NCBI RefSeq assembly: GCF_005938645.2
Contig: NZ_CP042171.1
Location: forward strand, 558,001-622,000
Source of the DNA: Pedobacter sp. KBS0701
Lineage (GTDB): Bacteria; Bacteroidota; Bacteroidia; Sphingobacteriales; Sphingobacteriaceae
Reading direction: 5' to 3'
DNA: 64,000 nt
How positions within the stretch are numbered: the first letter of the stretch is position 1; every line of letters starts with the position of its first letter. The position numbers and the translations under genes are program-made. Under the pieces are notes generated by a model that saw only the letters and a list, made by a program, of their open reading frames with translations, did not search any database and was not told where the DNA came from. Below, in pieces: positions 36,450 through 44,931 of the stretch.

Positions 36450-37472
36450 TTATTGCATTAAGAATTTATATCCGCCAATATTTTTAAGGGCGATTCCGGT
36501 TCCGCGTACTACTGCCCGAAGCGGATCTTCTGCAACGTGAACAGGTAATTTAGTTTTAGCTGCTACACGTTTGTCTAATCCTCTTAATAATGCACCACCA
36601 CCGGTTAAATAAATACCAGTTTGGTAAATATCTGCCGAAAGTTCCGGAGGGGTAATCTCTAAAGCTTTTAAAATTGCTTCTTCAATTTTAGAGATCGATT
36701 TATCTAAACAGTGTGCAATTTCGGTATAAGAAACGGTGATCTGTTTTGGGACACCCGTCATTAAATCGCGACCTTGAACCGCAAAATCGGCAGGAGCATC
36801 CTGTAACTCTGGTAAAGCTGCACCAACCTCAATTTTAATTTTTTCAGCAGTACGGTCGCCAATCATGATGTTGTGTTGACGGCGGATGTAGTTTACAATG
36901 TCAGAGTCAAAGTTATCTCCCGCAACACGGATCGATTGATCGCAAACAATACCAGATAAAGCGATAACCGCAATTTCAGTGGTACCACCACCTATATCGA
37001 TAATCATGTTACCCATTGGCTCTTCCACATCAATCCCGATACCTACCGCAGCAGCCATTGGCTCATGGATCAGATATACTTCTTTTGCTCCTGCAATCTC
37101 TGCAGAGTCGCGCACCGCACGTTTTTCTACTTCAGTAATACCGGATGGGATACAGATTACCATACGTAAAGAAGGAAACATCCAGCCTTTACCGCCGTTA
37201 AGCATACGGATCATCCCTTTAATCATCGCTTCAGCAGCATTGAAATCTGCAATTACTCCATCCTTTAACGGGCGTACGGTTTTAATATTATCGTGGGTTT
37301 TACCCTCCATTTGCATTGCCTGACGACCTATAGCAATGACTTTGTTTGTAGTACGATCAAAAGCAACGATAGATGGCTCATCTACAACTACTTTGTCGTT
37401 ATGTATAATCAGGGTGTTCGCAGTACCTAAATCGATGGCAACTTCTTGCGTAAACCAGTTAAATAATCCCAT
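36450..37472 (-). CDS. mreB: Actin-like rod-shape protein MreB
   Basis: The 340-residue protein has the actin-like nucleotide motifs: phosphate-1 IDLGTANTLI near the N-terminus, connect-1, phosphate-2 IDIGGGTTEIAVIALSG and the adenosine loop LTGGGALLRG. Length is normal. MreB filaments under the inner membrane direct lateral wall synthesis. It is the first gene of the mreBCD-mrdA-rodA operon and lies downstream of purH, as in other Bacteroidota. Confidence 0.98.
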   Translation of the reverse strand: MGLFNWFTQEVAIDLGTANTLIIHNDKVVVDEPSIVAFDRTTNKVIAIGRQAMQMEGKTHDNIKTVRPLKDGVIADFNAAEAMIKGMIRMLNGGKGWMFPSLRMVICIPSGITEVEKRAVRDSAEIAGAKEVYLIHEPMAAAVGIGIDVEEPMGNMIIDIGGGTTEIAVIALSGIVCDQSIRVAGDNFDSDIVNYIRRQHNIMIGDRTAEKIKIEVGAALPELQDAPADFAVQGRDLMTGVPKQITVSYTEIAHCLDKSISKIEEAILKALEITPPELSADIYQTGIYLTGGGALLRGLDKRVAAKTKLPVHVAEDPLRAVVRGTGIALKNIGGYKFLMQ

Positions 37473-37497
37473 GTAAGGTATGTTTTCTTTATTTTGT

Positions 37498-37505
37498 CAA
37501 ATCTA
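37498..37505 (-). promoter_or_regulatory. Minus-7 box of mreB
   Basis: On the minus strand this reads TAGATTTG, a perfect TAnnTTTG, 26 bases before the mreB start. A T-rich but non-consensus minus-33 region lies upstream, so mreB can be transcribed apart from purH. Confidence 0.6.
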
Positions 37506-37692
37506 TACTATTCCTAATGTAAAAATAGCTTTTTTATTGTTTTAAGTTTTATTTTCTTCAGTTATTAAATTGTTTTTAAGGCAATTAAAATGTTTAAAAA
37601 ATCAAAACCTATAATAATTGGGTTTGAACTGTTTTTGATATAAGATAATGCACAAAAACCTTTCGTCTTTAAACCCTCAACCTTCTACCTTT

Positions 37693-39219
37693 CTAATGTT
37701 TAAAGTGTCTTACCCCGGTGGTTACCATGGCAATGCCTTTTTCGTTTGCTTTTGCAACAGAATCGGCATCTTTAATCGATCCGCCTGGTTGCAAAACAGC
37801 AGTAATTCCGGCCTCGGCAGCAATTTCAACACAATCCGGGAAAGGAAAGAAAGCATCAGAAGCCATTGCAGCACCTTTAACGCTGAAACCGAATGAAGCC
37901 GCTTTTTCAATCGCTTGTCTTAAGGCATCAACACGTGAAGTTTGGCCAACACCGCTTGCAATCAACACATCATCTTTAACCAAAACAATGGTATTCGATT
38001 TTGTGTGTTTTACAATTTTGTTAGCAAAGAAAAGATCTTTCAACTCTTGTGCTGTTGGTGCTTTATCGGTAACAGTGGTCATTTGCTCCGGACCTTCGAT
38101 AATTAAATCTTTATCCTGCTCAATTACACCATTTAATAAGGTTTTAAATTGTTTCTTGCTCAATTCAACCTCGTTGCGTTGTAAAATTACGCGGTTTTTC
38201 TTTTTGCTGAACAGCTCGACTGCTTCTGGCTGGTAAGAAGGAGCTATCAACACCTCAAAAAACAAGTTGTTGATTTCCTCTGCTGTTTCCAGGTCAACTT
38301 CCACATTGGTGATCAATACTCCACCGAAAGCAGAAACCGGGTCGCAGGCTAAAGCATCAATCCAGGCTTGTTTAACGGTCGGGCGTGAGGCAATACCACA
38401 GGCATTTGTATGTTTTAAGATCGCAAAAGTTGGATCTTCAAATTCGTCGATCAAAGCAACTGCTGCATCCACATCAACCAGGTTGTTGTACGAAAGCTCT
38501 TTACCATTAAGTTTGGTAAACATGGCGTCTAAATCACCATAAAATACACCACTTTGATGAGGGTTTTCGCCATAACGTAAAGTTTTAGCTTCAGTTACAC
38601 TTTGTTTAAAAACATCAAGCGGCTCTTCAGTATTGAAATAATTAAAAATTGCAGTATCGTAATGAGAAGAAGTATGGAATGCTTTTTTAGCAAATGTTTT
38701 ACGCTGAGCTAAGGTAGTTTCGCCATTTTGTTCTGCCAATTGGACTTCTAAAGTAGGATAGTCATTTTTTGATGCGATAATCACCACATCGTTGAAGTTT
38801 TTAGCAGCGGCACGGATTAAGGAAATACCACCAATGTCTATTTTTTCAATAATTTCTTCTGGTGTTCCACCTGCTTTTACAGTTTCTTCAAATGGATATA
38901 AGTCAACAATAACCAAATCAATTTCAGGGATCTCATATTCAGCAATCTGCTCCTGGTCGCCAGCTAAAGCTCTGCGGTTTAAAATTCCGCCAAATACTTT
39001 TGGGTGTAAGGTTTTAACACGTCCGCCTAAAATAGATGGATAACCGGTTAAATCTTCAACCGCCGTAACCGGAAGATTTAAATCTTTGATGAATTGTTCT
39101 GTTCCACCGGTAGAAAATAACTGCACACCTTGCGAGGCTAACAATTTTACCAATGGCTCCAAACCATCTTTATAATATACTGAGATTAAAGCGTTTTTGA
39201 TTTTAATGGATTGACTCAT
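37693..39219 (-). CDS. purH: Bifunctional AICAR transformylase / IMP cyclohydrolase PurH
   Basis: The product is 508 residues from ATG 39219 (MSQSIKIKNALIS); the TTG 24 bases upstream is not needed. The N-terminal MGS-like IMP cyclohydrolase domain contains LFSTGGTEQFIKDLN and the strand GRVKTLHPKVFGGIL; the C-terminal AICAR transformylase domain begins near 200 with LRYGENPHQSGVFYG and the KHTNACG loop. It catalyses the last two steps of de novo IMP synthesis. purN lies upstream, 168 bases away on the same strand, so purine genes are clustered here. Confidence 0.97.
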   Translation of the reverse strand: MSQSIKIKNALISVYYKDGLEPLVKLLASQGVQLFSTGGTEQFIKDLNLPVTAVEDLTGYPSILGGRVKTLHPKVFGGILNRRALAGDQEQIAEYEIPEIDLVIVDLYPFEETVKAGGTPEEIIEKIDIGGISLIRAAAKNFNDVVIIASKNDYPTLEVQLAEQNGETTLAQRKTFAKKAFHTSSHYDTAIFNYFNTEEPLDVFKQSVTEAKTLRYGENPHQSGVFYGDLDAMFTKLNGKELSYNNLVDVDAAVALIDEFEDPTFAILKHTNACGIASRPTVKQAWIDALACDPVSAFGGVLITNVEVDLETAEEINNLFFEVLIAPSYQPEAVELFSKKKNRVILQRNEVELSKKQFKTLLNGVIEQDKDLIIEGPEQMTTVTDKAPTAQELKDLFFANKIVKHTKSNTIVLVKDDVLIASGVGQTSRVDALRQAIEKAASFGFSVKGAAMASDAFFPFPDCVEIAAEAGITAVLQPGGSIKDADSVAKANEKGIAMVTTGVRHFKH

Positions 39220-39301
39220 TCGACTGAAAATTTTGAGCCGCAAAGGTAGTAAAACAGGATTGTTTTTTAATGAGATTTACCGATCAATATTAAATTTTAT
39301 T

Positions 39302-39327
39302 CCACTATATATAATAATGTATAGTGG
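39302..39327. other. Short inverted repeat between purN and purH
   Basis: CCACTATA and TATAGTGG are separated by 10 AT-rich bases. Without a T tract it is not a clear terminator, and it may be an operator. Weakly supported. Confidence 0.35.
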
Positions 39328-39387
39328 CCAGTCAGGTTGGCTATGCTAAATTTATTTTAATAGCCTTATTAACCTGTGTCGAATCAT

Positions 39388-39966
39388 TTATTTACTGATC
39401 TTTTTAACAATGGTTTCCACCACACGAGGATAATGCTGGTGTTCCAGCTGCTGACCTTTAAATTTTACCATTTCAAGGTTATCGCTCTTATCTATTCTGT
39501 AGCGGGCCTGGTAAATGTATTCGCCTTCGTCATAGTTTTCATTCACATAGTGGATGGTGATTCCACCTTCGGTTTCGCCTGCGGCCATAACGGCGTGATG
39601 TACATGATCTCCGTACATACCCTTACCTCCAAATTTAGGAAGGATTGCCGGATGGATATTCACAATTCTGCCGGGGTAAGCATGGATCAGGTTTTTAGGG
39701 ATCAGCCAAAGAAAGCCTGCCAGCACAATAAAATCGATTTCAAGATTTTTGAGAAGATCCACAACTTCATCGGTTTTATAGAATTCGTTTTTGTCGAAAA
39801 TATGAGTGGGGATTTCGAAATTATCAGCTCTCTGTAATACATAAGCGTCGGCATTGTTGGTTAATACCAAAGATATTTCTATTTCATTACTCCGTTTAAA
39901 ATGCTCCATCAGTTTTTGGGCATTGGAGCCAGAACCTGATGCAAAGATGGCTATTCGTTTTTTCAC
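39388..39966 (-). CDS. purN: Phosphoribosylglycinamide formyltransferase PurN
   Basis: The 192-residue enzyme begins MKKRIAIFASGSGSNAQKLM, the ribose-phosphate-binding start. The catalytic region is NIHPAILPKFGGKGMYG (catalytic Asn and His) and the Asp follows in VNENYDEG. It transfers formyl from 10-formyl-tetrahydrofolate to GAR in purine synthesis. It has its own minus-7 box and lies upstream of purH. Confidence 0.96.
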   Translation of the reverse strand: MKKRIAIFASGSGSNAQKLMEHFKRSNEIEISLVLTNNADAYVLQRADNFEIPTHIFDKNEFYKTDEVVDLLKNLEIDFIVLAGFLWLIPKNLIHAYPGRIVNIHPAILPKFGGKGMYGDHVHHAVMAAGETEGGITIHYVNENYDEGEYIYQARYRIDKSDNLEMVKFKGQQLEHQHYPRVVETIVKKISK

Positions 39967-39983
39967 TCAAAAATCGTTTGGTC

Positions 39984-39991
39984 CAAAAATA
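39984..39991 (-). promoter_or_regulatory. Minus-7 box of purN
   Basis: On the minus strand this reads TATTTTTG, a TAnnTTTG match 18 bases before the purN start. No PurR box was identified. Confidence 0.5.
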
Positions 39992-40127
39992 GTATTTTTA
40001 AGCCTGTTTTCTTAATCCAAAGGAAATTTTATTGAATTAAGTTAAAGTATTTATAATGAATAATTTTAATGTATTTTTGCAGTTCGGAAATAGGGTTCAA
40101 TTTTAATGAAAAAAAAGTTGAAAGTGT

Positions 40128-40159
40128 TTTGTAATTTAAAAACATTAATCCTATATTTG
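40128..40159 (+). promoter_or_regulatory. Strong promoter of rpsT
   Basis: TTTG (40128-40131), 20-base spacer, TATATTTG (40152-40159). This is a textbook Bacteroidota promoter, as expected for a ribosomal protein gene, and leaves a leader of about 40 bases. Confidence 0.8.
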
Positions 40160-40208
40160 CAACCCGAATTATAGGAAACGAATAAGAAAAATAAAAGGCT
40201 AAATAGAA

Positions 40209-40463
40209 ATGGCAAATCATAAATCTTCATTAAAAAGAATTAGAGCAAACGCAACAAAACGTTTACGTAACAGATATCAGGCAAAAACTACACGTACCTT
40301 TATTAAAAGATTACGTGCTGCAGAAGATAAAAAATCTGCATCTGATTTATTGCCTAAAGTAATCTCTATGTTAGATCGTTTAGCTAAAAAGAATATTATC
40401 CACAAAAACAAAGCGGCAAATAACAAATCAAAATTAACGAAATTCGTTAATGGTTTAAAATAA
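40209..40463 (+). CDS. rpsT: 30S ribosomal protein S20
   Basis: The 84-residue basic protein begins MANHKSSLKRIRANATKRLR and ends in a Lys-rich helix with the conserved HKNKAANNKSKL. S20 binds 16S rRNA early in assembly. A strong promoter precedes it and a strong terminator follows. Confidence 0.98.
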   Translation: MANHKSSLKRIRANATKRLRNRYQAKTTRTFIKRLRAAEDKKSASDLLPKVISMLDRLAKKNIIHKNKAANNKSKLTKFVNGLK

Positions 40464-40486
40464 GCCAATTTTTTTACGATATTAAG

Positions 40487-40519
40487 GCATCCTAATCAAA
40501 AGTTAGGATGCTTTTTTTT
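40487..40519 (+). terminator. Terminator of rpsT
   Basis: GCATCCTAA pairs with TTAGGATGC over a 7-base loop, followed by eight Ts. The radC TTG at 40518 lies inside it and so is not the radC start. Confidence 0.92.
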
Positions 40520-40529
40520 GTCTAAAAAA

Positions 40530-41228
40530 ATGAAAAATTACGAACAGAAAGTAGGGATAAAGTTATGGGCTGAAGAAGATCGCCCACGTGAAAAACTTTT
40601 ATTACACGGCCGAAGACATTTAACAGATGCCGAACTGATTGCTATTTTAATTGGCTCTGGAAGTAAAAATGAAACCGCTGTAGATTTAAGTAAAAGGATT
40701 TTGTCTTTTTACGATCACAATTTAACAAAACTGGGAAAAGCTTCTATTCTGGATCTTTCCAGGTTTAAAGGTATTGGAGAAGCCAAGGCATTAACTATTA
40801 TTGCCGCTTTAGAGTTGGGTTTGCGGCGAAAGGAAACCACAGAGGAGGTGATTACGCATGTAACTACTTCTAATGATGTTTATAAATATTTACATCAAAC
40901 TTTTGCCAATCTCAATCACGAAGAGTTCTGGATATTGCTGCTAAACAGGTCTAACCGGGTAATCGGTAAATTTTTGATCAGTAAAGGTGGGCAGGCAGGT
41001 ACAGTAGCCGATCCGAAAATTATTTTTAAAACAGCTTTAGAAAACAATGCCGCAAATATTGTATTGGCGCATAACCATCCTTCAGGGAATATAAAGCCCA
41101 GCGAGAGCGACGATAAACTGACAAAGAATATGGTTGCCTCTGGCAATTTGCTTGGTTTGTATGTGGTTGATCACCTGATTTTTGCCAATAACCGCTACTA
41201 TAGTTATAGAGATGAAGATTTAATTTAA
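40530..41228 (+). CDS. radC: RadC family JAMM-domain protein
   Basis: The 232-residue product starts at ATG 40530 (MKNYEQKVGIKL). It has an N-terminal helix-hairpin-helix-like region (FKGIGEAKALTIIAAL, about 75-95) and the JAMM metalloprotease-like core with LAHNHPSGN and SxxD (PSESDDK), the zinc-binding pattern. RadC was first linked to DNA repair but its role is unsettled. Its size is normal. Confidence 0.93.
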   Translation: MKNYEQKVGIKLWAEEDRPREKLLLHGRRHLTDAELIAILIGSGSKNETAVDLSKRILSFYDHNLTKLGKASILDLSRFKGIGEAKALTIIAALELGLRRKETTEEVITHVTTSNDVYKYLHQTFANLNHEEFWILLLNRSNRVIGKFLISKGGQAGTVADPKIIFKTALENNAANIVLAHNHPSGNIKPSESDDKLTKNMVASGNLLGLYVVDHLIFANNRYYSYRDEDLI

Positions 41229-41328
41229 AAGATATTTGGTTGTTAAAGTACAATTAACGTTAAATTATTATAATAGCGGCTTAAAATTAGGCGTTACTTG
41301 CTAACCGGAATTAATTAATAGTGTAATT

Positions 41329-42174
41329 ATGTTTATGAATACTTTAAAAATCATCCCTGTTTTCCTTTTATTAACGATTATGGCTTTCGCTCAAAAAAAA
41401 GCTGTTCCAATTAATATCGTCACGTATAACATCCGCTTAAATGTAGCATCAGATGGTGTTAACGCCTGGCCAAACCGAAAAGATAATGTAAAAGCTTTAG
41501 TGAAATTTCATGATGCCGATATTCTTTGCGTTCAGGAAGCTTTGCCTGAACAATTTGATGCATTGCTCGAAAATTCCAATTTCGATGTGGTAGGTGTTGG
41601 TCGAGATGATGGAAAAAGAAAAGGAGAATTTTCGGCTGTTTATTTCGACAAAGATCGCTTTATGAAAAAAGATGGCGGAACGTTTTGGCTGTCGCAAACA
41701 CCCGATGTGCCTTCAAAAGGATGGGATGCCGCTTTAAACCGCGTGTGTAGCTGGGTTAAACTGTACGATAAACTGAACGAAAAAGAATTTATCGTTTTTA
41801 ATACCCATTATGATCATATTGGGGTTCAGGCGAGGATTGAATCGGCCAAATTGTTAAAACAGAAAATACAGCAGATTGCACCAGCATTACCTGTTATTTT
41901 TACCGGCGATTTAAATGTAACACCTGAAACAGAAGCCATTGCAACCATTAAATCTTTTCTGACCGATGCTAAAGAGGTTTCGGTAGAACCACCTTATGGT
42001 CCTGCAGGTACTTTTAATGGTTTTCATTTCGATAGCGACCTGAAAGACCGGATTGATTACATTTTTGTAAACAAAGGTTTTAAGGTGCAAAAGTTTGCCG
42101 TTTTAACAGATAGTAAAGACAAAAGGTATTATTCTGATCACCTGCCAGTTTTTTGTAGACTTTTCTTTCAATAA
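41329..42174 (+). CDS. Exported endonuclease/exonuclease/phosphatase (EEP) family protein
   Basis: The 281-residue protein has a signal peptide ending IMAFAQ (about residue 21; either ATG 41329 or ATG 41335 can start). EEP motifs in order: YNIRLNV, metal-binding Glu in ILCVQEA, VFNTHYDHIG, TGDLNVTP and the C-terminal SDHLPV His. EEP enzymes include nucleases, inositol phosphatases and sphingomyelinases; this one acts outside the cytoplasm. Its stop abuts the next start with no gap (42174/42175), so it belongs to the operon with the Lgt-like and radical SAM genes. A lipid head-group substrate is an inference from that context. Confidence 0.85.
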   Translation: MFMNTLKIIPVFLLLTIMAFAQKKAVPINIVTYNIRLNVASDGVNAWPNRKDNVKALVKFHDADILCVQEALPEQFDALLENSNFDVVGVGRDDGKRKGEFSAVYFDKDRFMKKDGGTFWLSQTPDVPSKGWDAALNRVCSWVKLYDKLNEKEFIVFNTHYDHIGVQARIESAKLLKQKIQQIAPALPVIFTGDLNVTPETEAIATIKSFLTDAKEVSVEPPYGPAGTFNGFHFDSDLKDRIDYIFVNKGFKVQKFAVLTDSKDKRYYSDHLPVFCRLFFQ

Positions 42175-42939
42175 ATGCTACTAAAAGCCCTGTCAGTCTT
42201 TCCATTTCAGTTCGAATTTTCTGGTACCCAATACCATTATCATTATATTTTCGAAACGCTCGCATTTATAATTGGTGTCAGGCTTTATTACTATTATAAA
42301 AAAGGCATTGTAGATCAGATTTCTGACGAAAACAGGCTGTGGATTATGTTGGGAGCCATGTTAGGCGCGCTGATAGGCTCGCGGGTTGTAGCAGTACTCG
42401 AAACTCCTGAAGTAATCAATCACCTGACGTTTTCAATTTTATATCAAAGTAAAACTATCGTTGGTGGCCTGCTTGGAGGGTTGTTTGGCGTAGAATTAAT
42501 AAAAAAGATAATTGGTGTGAAGGTTGCCTCTGGGGATATTTACGTAATCCCCATTTTAGTGGCGCTGATTATCGGACGCATCGGCTGCTTTTCTATGGGA
42601 ATTGATGAGCCAACCTATGGTATTCCTACCCATCTTTTTACAGGGATGGATTTGGGCGATGGTATACCCCGGCACCCCATTATGCTTTACGAAATAGTTT
42701 ACCTCGTGCTTTTGATTTTTCTTTTTAACCGCTTAAAGCATAAAGAACTGATCAATGGCGACCGCTTTAAACTATTTATGGTATTGTATTTCTTTTTCCG
42801 CTTTTTAATCGAATTTATTAAGCCATACCAACCATTATTTTTAAATTTAAGCAGCATTCATTGGTCTGCATTGTTTATTTTTATTTATTATTATAGATTC
42901 ATCATCAGGATTTCTAAAAAGATAGCTGCTAAAAAGTAA
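42175..42939 (+). CDS. Divergent Lgt-like (prolipoprotein diacylglyceryl transferase family) membrane protein
   Basis: The 254-residue protein has about seven membrane helices and an Lgt-like plan, but key Lgt residues differ. The canonical HGG region is TIVGGLLGG (residues 94-102), so the essential His is absent. The GRxGNFxNxE signature reads GRIGCFSMGIDE (134-145), and the late RHPxxLYE motif is kept (RHPIMLYE, 166-173). It is thus an Lgt paralogue and probably not the housekeeping Lgt. It follows the EEP gene with no gap and the radical SAM gene 5 bases later. It could transfer or position a diacylglycerol lipid, which is inference. Confidence 0.8.
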   Translation: MLLKALSVFPFQFEFSGTQYHYHYIFETLAFIIGVRLYYYYKKGIVDQISDENRLWIMLGAMLGALIGSRVVAVLETPEVINHLTFSILYQSKTIVGGLLGGLFGVELIKKIIGVKVASGDIYVIPILVALIIGRIGCFSMGIDEPTYGIPTHLFTGMDLGDGIPRHPIMLYEIVYLVLLIFLFNRLKHKELINGDRFKLFMVLYFFFRFLIEFIKPYQPLFLNLSSIHWSALFIFIYYYRFIIRISKKIAAKK

Positions 42940-42944
42940 ACATT

Positions 42945-44339
42945 ATGGCCAATACCAGAGATTATATATACTACGATTATACCAAGAGCCTTTGTCCGGA
43001 ATGTTTACAGCTTTGCGATGCGAAAATTGTTTTTCAGGATGCTAAAGTGTTTATGTTGAAAAACTGCAGAACGCATGGTGATAGTAAAGTGATGATTGCT
43101 GATGATGTTGAATACTACAAGCAGATCCGGAATTATAATAAACAATCGGAAATGCCGCTTAAGTTTAATACCAAAGTGCATTACGGTTGTCCTTACGATT
43201 GTGGCTTGTGTACTGATCATGAACAACATTCGTGTTTAACCGTAATAGAGGTTACTGATCGTTGCAACCTGGCCTGTCCGACTTGCTACGCCATGTCGTC
43301 GCCAAATTATGGCAGGCACCGTACGCTGGAAGAAATAGAGCGCATGATGGATGTTGTAGTGGCCAACGAGGGCGAGCCTGATGTGGTTCAGCTTTCGGGT
43401 GGGGAGCCAACAGTTCACCCTGATTTTTTTAAGATTTTAGATCTCGCAAAAACCAAACCCATTAAACACCTGATGGTGAATACCAACGGGATCAGGATTG
43501 CCAAGGATATTAATTTTGTGGAAAAACTGGCAAGTTATATGCCTGATTTTGAAATCTACCTGCAGTTTGATAGTTTCAGTCCCGAAGTATTAACAAAGCT
43601 AAGGGGCGAAGACCTTACCGAAGTGCGAAGAAAAGCGATCGATCATTTAAATGAGTTTAATGTATCTACTACTTTGGTAGTAACTTTGCAAAACGGGTTG
43701 AATGATCATGAAATTGGCGATATTTTGGACTATGCATTAAAGCAGAAATGTGTTCGCGGCGTTACTTTCCAACCTACTCAGGTTGCCGGAAGAAATGATG
43801 ACTATAACGATCAGCAGGGAAGAATCACCTTAACTGAGGTACGAAGAAAAATTTATGAGCAATATCCAACCTTTACCCCACAGGATTTAATTCCTGTGCC
43901 ATGTAACCCTGATGCATTATGTATGGCTTATGCTTTAAAAATTGGTGATGAGGTGATCCCGATGACACATTTGATCAATCCCGAAGATTTGCTCAACAAT
44001 TCAAAAAATACCATCGTATTCGAACACGATGAAAAATTGAAAGAGCACATGCTCAACTTGTTTAGCACAGGTGTTTCTGTAGATTGTGCCGAAGATACCT
44101 TTGGCGAATTGATGTGTTGCCTGCCCAGGGTAAAATCAGATAGTTTAAGTTATGATAATTTATTTCGGATCATTATCATGAATTTTATGGACCCGCTGGA
44201 CTTTGATGTGCGTGCAGTTAAAAAATCATGTGTGCACATTGTGAGCGATAAATATAAAATGGTTCCTTTCGAAACCATGAATATCTTTTACCGCGACAAT
44301 AAAATAGATCTGATCAGGGAAAAATTAAATATGAACTAA
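42945..44339 (+). CDS. Radical SAM protein of the tetraether-lipid-synthase (Tes/MJ0619) family
   Basis: The 464-residue protein has the CxxxCxxC cluster at C107/C111/C114 (TDRCNLACPTCYA), VQLSGGEPTVHPDF, YLQFDSF and RGVTFQPTQVAGR. The N-terminal cysteines C17, C20, C24, C41 and C82/C86/C89 (GCPYDCGLC) match the extra metal-binding cysteines of this family. Archaeal Tes joins two isoprenoid lipid tails carbon to carbon, and homologues are common in bacteria with mostly unknown roles. There is a close match in motif order across the whole length. It overlaps functionally with the Lgt-like gene 5 bases before it and the two small membrane proteins after it. Confidence 0.85.
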   Translation: MANTRDYIYYDYTKSLCPECLQLCDAKIVFQDAKVFMLKNCRTHGDSKVMIADDVEYYKQIRNYNKQSEMPLKFNTKVHYGCPYDCGLCTDHEQHSCLTVIEVTDRCNLACPTCYAMSSPNYGRHRTLEEIERMMDVVVANEGEPDVVQLSGGEPTVHPDFFKILDLAKTKPIKHLMVNTNGIRIAKDINFVEKLASYMPDFEIYLQFDSFSPEVLTKLRGEDLTEVRRKAIDHLNEFNVSTTLVVTLQNGLNDHEIGDILDYALKQKCVRGVTFQPTQVAGRNDDYNDQQGRITLTEVRRKIYEQYPTFTPQDLIPVPCNPDALCMAYALKIGDEVIPMTHLINPEDLLNNSKNTIVFEHDEKLKEHMLNLFSTGVSVDCAEDTFGELMCCLPRVKSDSLSYDNLFRIIIMNFMDPLDFDVRAVKKSCVHIVSDKYKMVPFETMNIFYRDNKIDLIREKLNMN

Positions 44340-44340
44340 T

Positions 44341-44535
44341 ATGGGTGGTTTATTTGCCTTATTTGTGATCTATTGTCTTACTGCAATCGTACTTTTTGTA
44401 GTTGGGATTATTCAGATTATTATTAAATCATCCAGGAACGAACCTGTAAAGCCCGGCTTGAAATTGCTTATTATTTCGGTAATTATGGTGGTAATCGGTT
44501 TTGGCGCTTGTGCCGTATTGCTCGCTAATAGTTAA
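44341..44535 (+). CDS. Small two-helix membrane protein, paralogue 1
   Basis: The 64-residue protein has membrane helices at about 4-27 and 41-62 with a basic loop (KSSRNEPVKPGLK). It aligns end to end with the next gene (shared VGIIQI, PVK, GLKL and SVIMVVIG). It begins one base after the radical SAM stop. The family is unknown to me. The tandem arrangement implies recent duplication and perhaps a hetero-oligomer. Confidence 0.8.
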   Translation: MGGLFALFVIYCLTAIVLFVVGIIQIIIKSSRNEPVKPGLKLLIISVIMVVIGFGACAVLLANS

Positions 44536-44549
44536 TTTCAAAATAAATC

Positions 44550-44744
44550 ATGGAAATTTTTATTGTATATTGGGTAATTGTCGTATTGTTATTTGTAATT
44601 GGCATCATTCAGATCGTTGTAAAAGCAGCTAAAAATCAACCCGTTAAATCAGGTCTTAAATTGGTTATTGCTTCAGTGATCATGGTGGTAATAGGTGCCG
44701 GTGCATGTGCAGTCATTCTATCCAATCTGAATATTGGTCATTAG
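44550..44744 (+). CDS. Small two-helix membrane protein, paralogue 2
   Basis: The 64-residue product has the same plan as its neighbour: helices at about 3-26 and 40-60, loop KAAKNQPVKSGLK. It is the last gene of the operon, 14 bases after paralogue 1, and the AT-rich gap to pheT follows. No enzymatic motif is visible. Confidence 0.8.
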   Translation: MEIFIVYWVIVVLLFVIGIIQIVVKAAKNQPVKSGLKLVIASVIMVVIGAGACAVILSNLNIGH

Positions 44745-44854
44745 TCATTTATATTGTGTGTTTGAACCAGGGTTTTAGCGTTCCTAAGTCTCAAATCTCA
44801 TGGCTGGAATCTCAAATCTCAATAATTTAGCTTTCTCCTTTGACCTTTAAATAA

Positions 44855-44862
44855 TATCTTTG
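44855..44862 (+). promoter_or_regulatory. Minus-7 box of pheT
   Basis: TATCTTTG matches the consensus, 69 bases before ATG 44932. The open frame beginning at 44860 lies within it, so that start is false. Confidence 0.6.
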
Positions 44863-44931
44863 CGTTTTATGAAATTAGAGTGTCCTTCGGGATTTGTCTT
44901 GATACTGGACACTCACTACTTGATACTCCAA

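Noticed and set aside
37718..38236. 172-codon frame opposite purH
   Set aside because: Its codons mirror the purH frame and the protein has no motif; it is an antisense shadow.
39302..39327. Purine riboswitch or PurR operator
   Set aside because: The inverted repeat is short and no riboswitch core or consensus PurR box is visible.
40518..40529. TTG start of radC
   Set aside because: It lies inside the rpsT terminator.
44860..44931. Longer start for pheT
   Set aside because: It begins inside the TATCTTTG box, and PheT normally starts MKISYNWL as at 44932.
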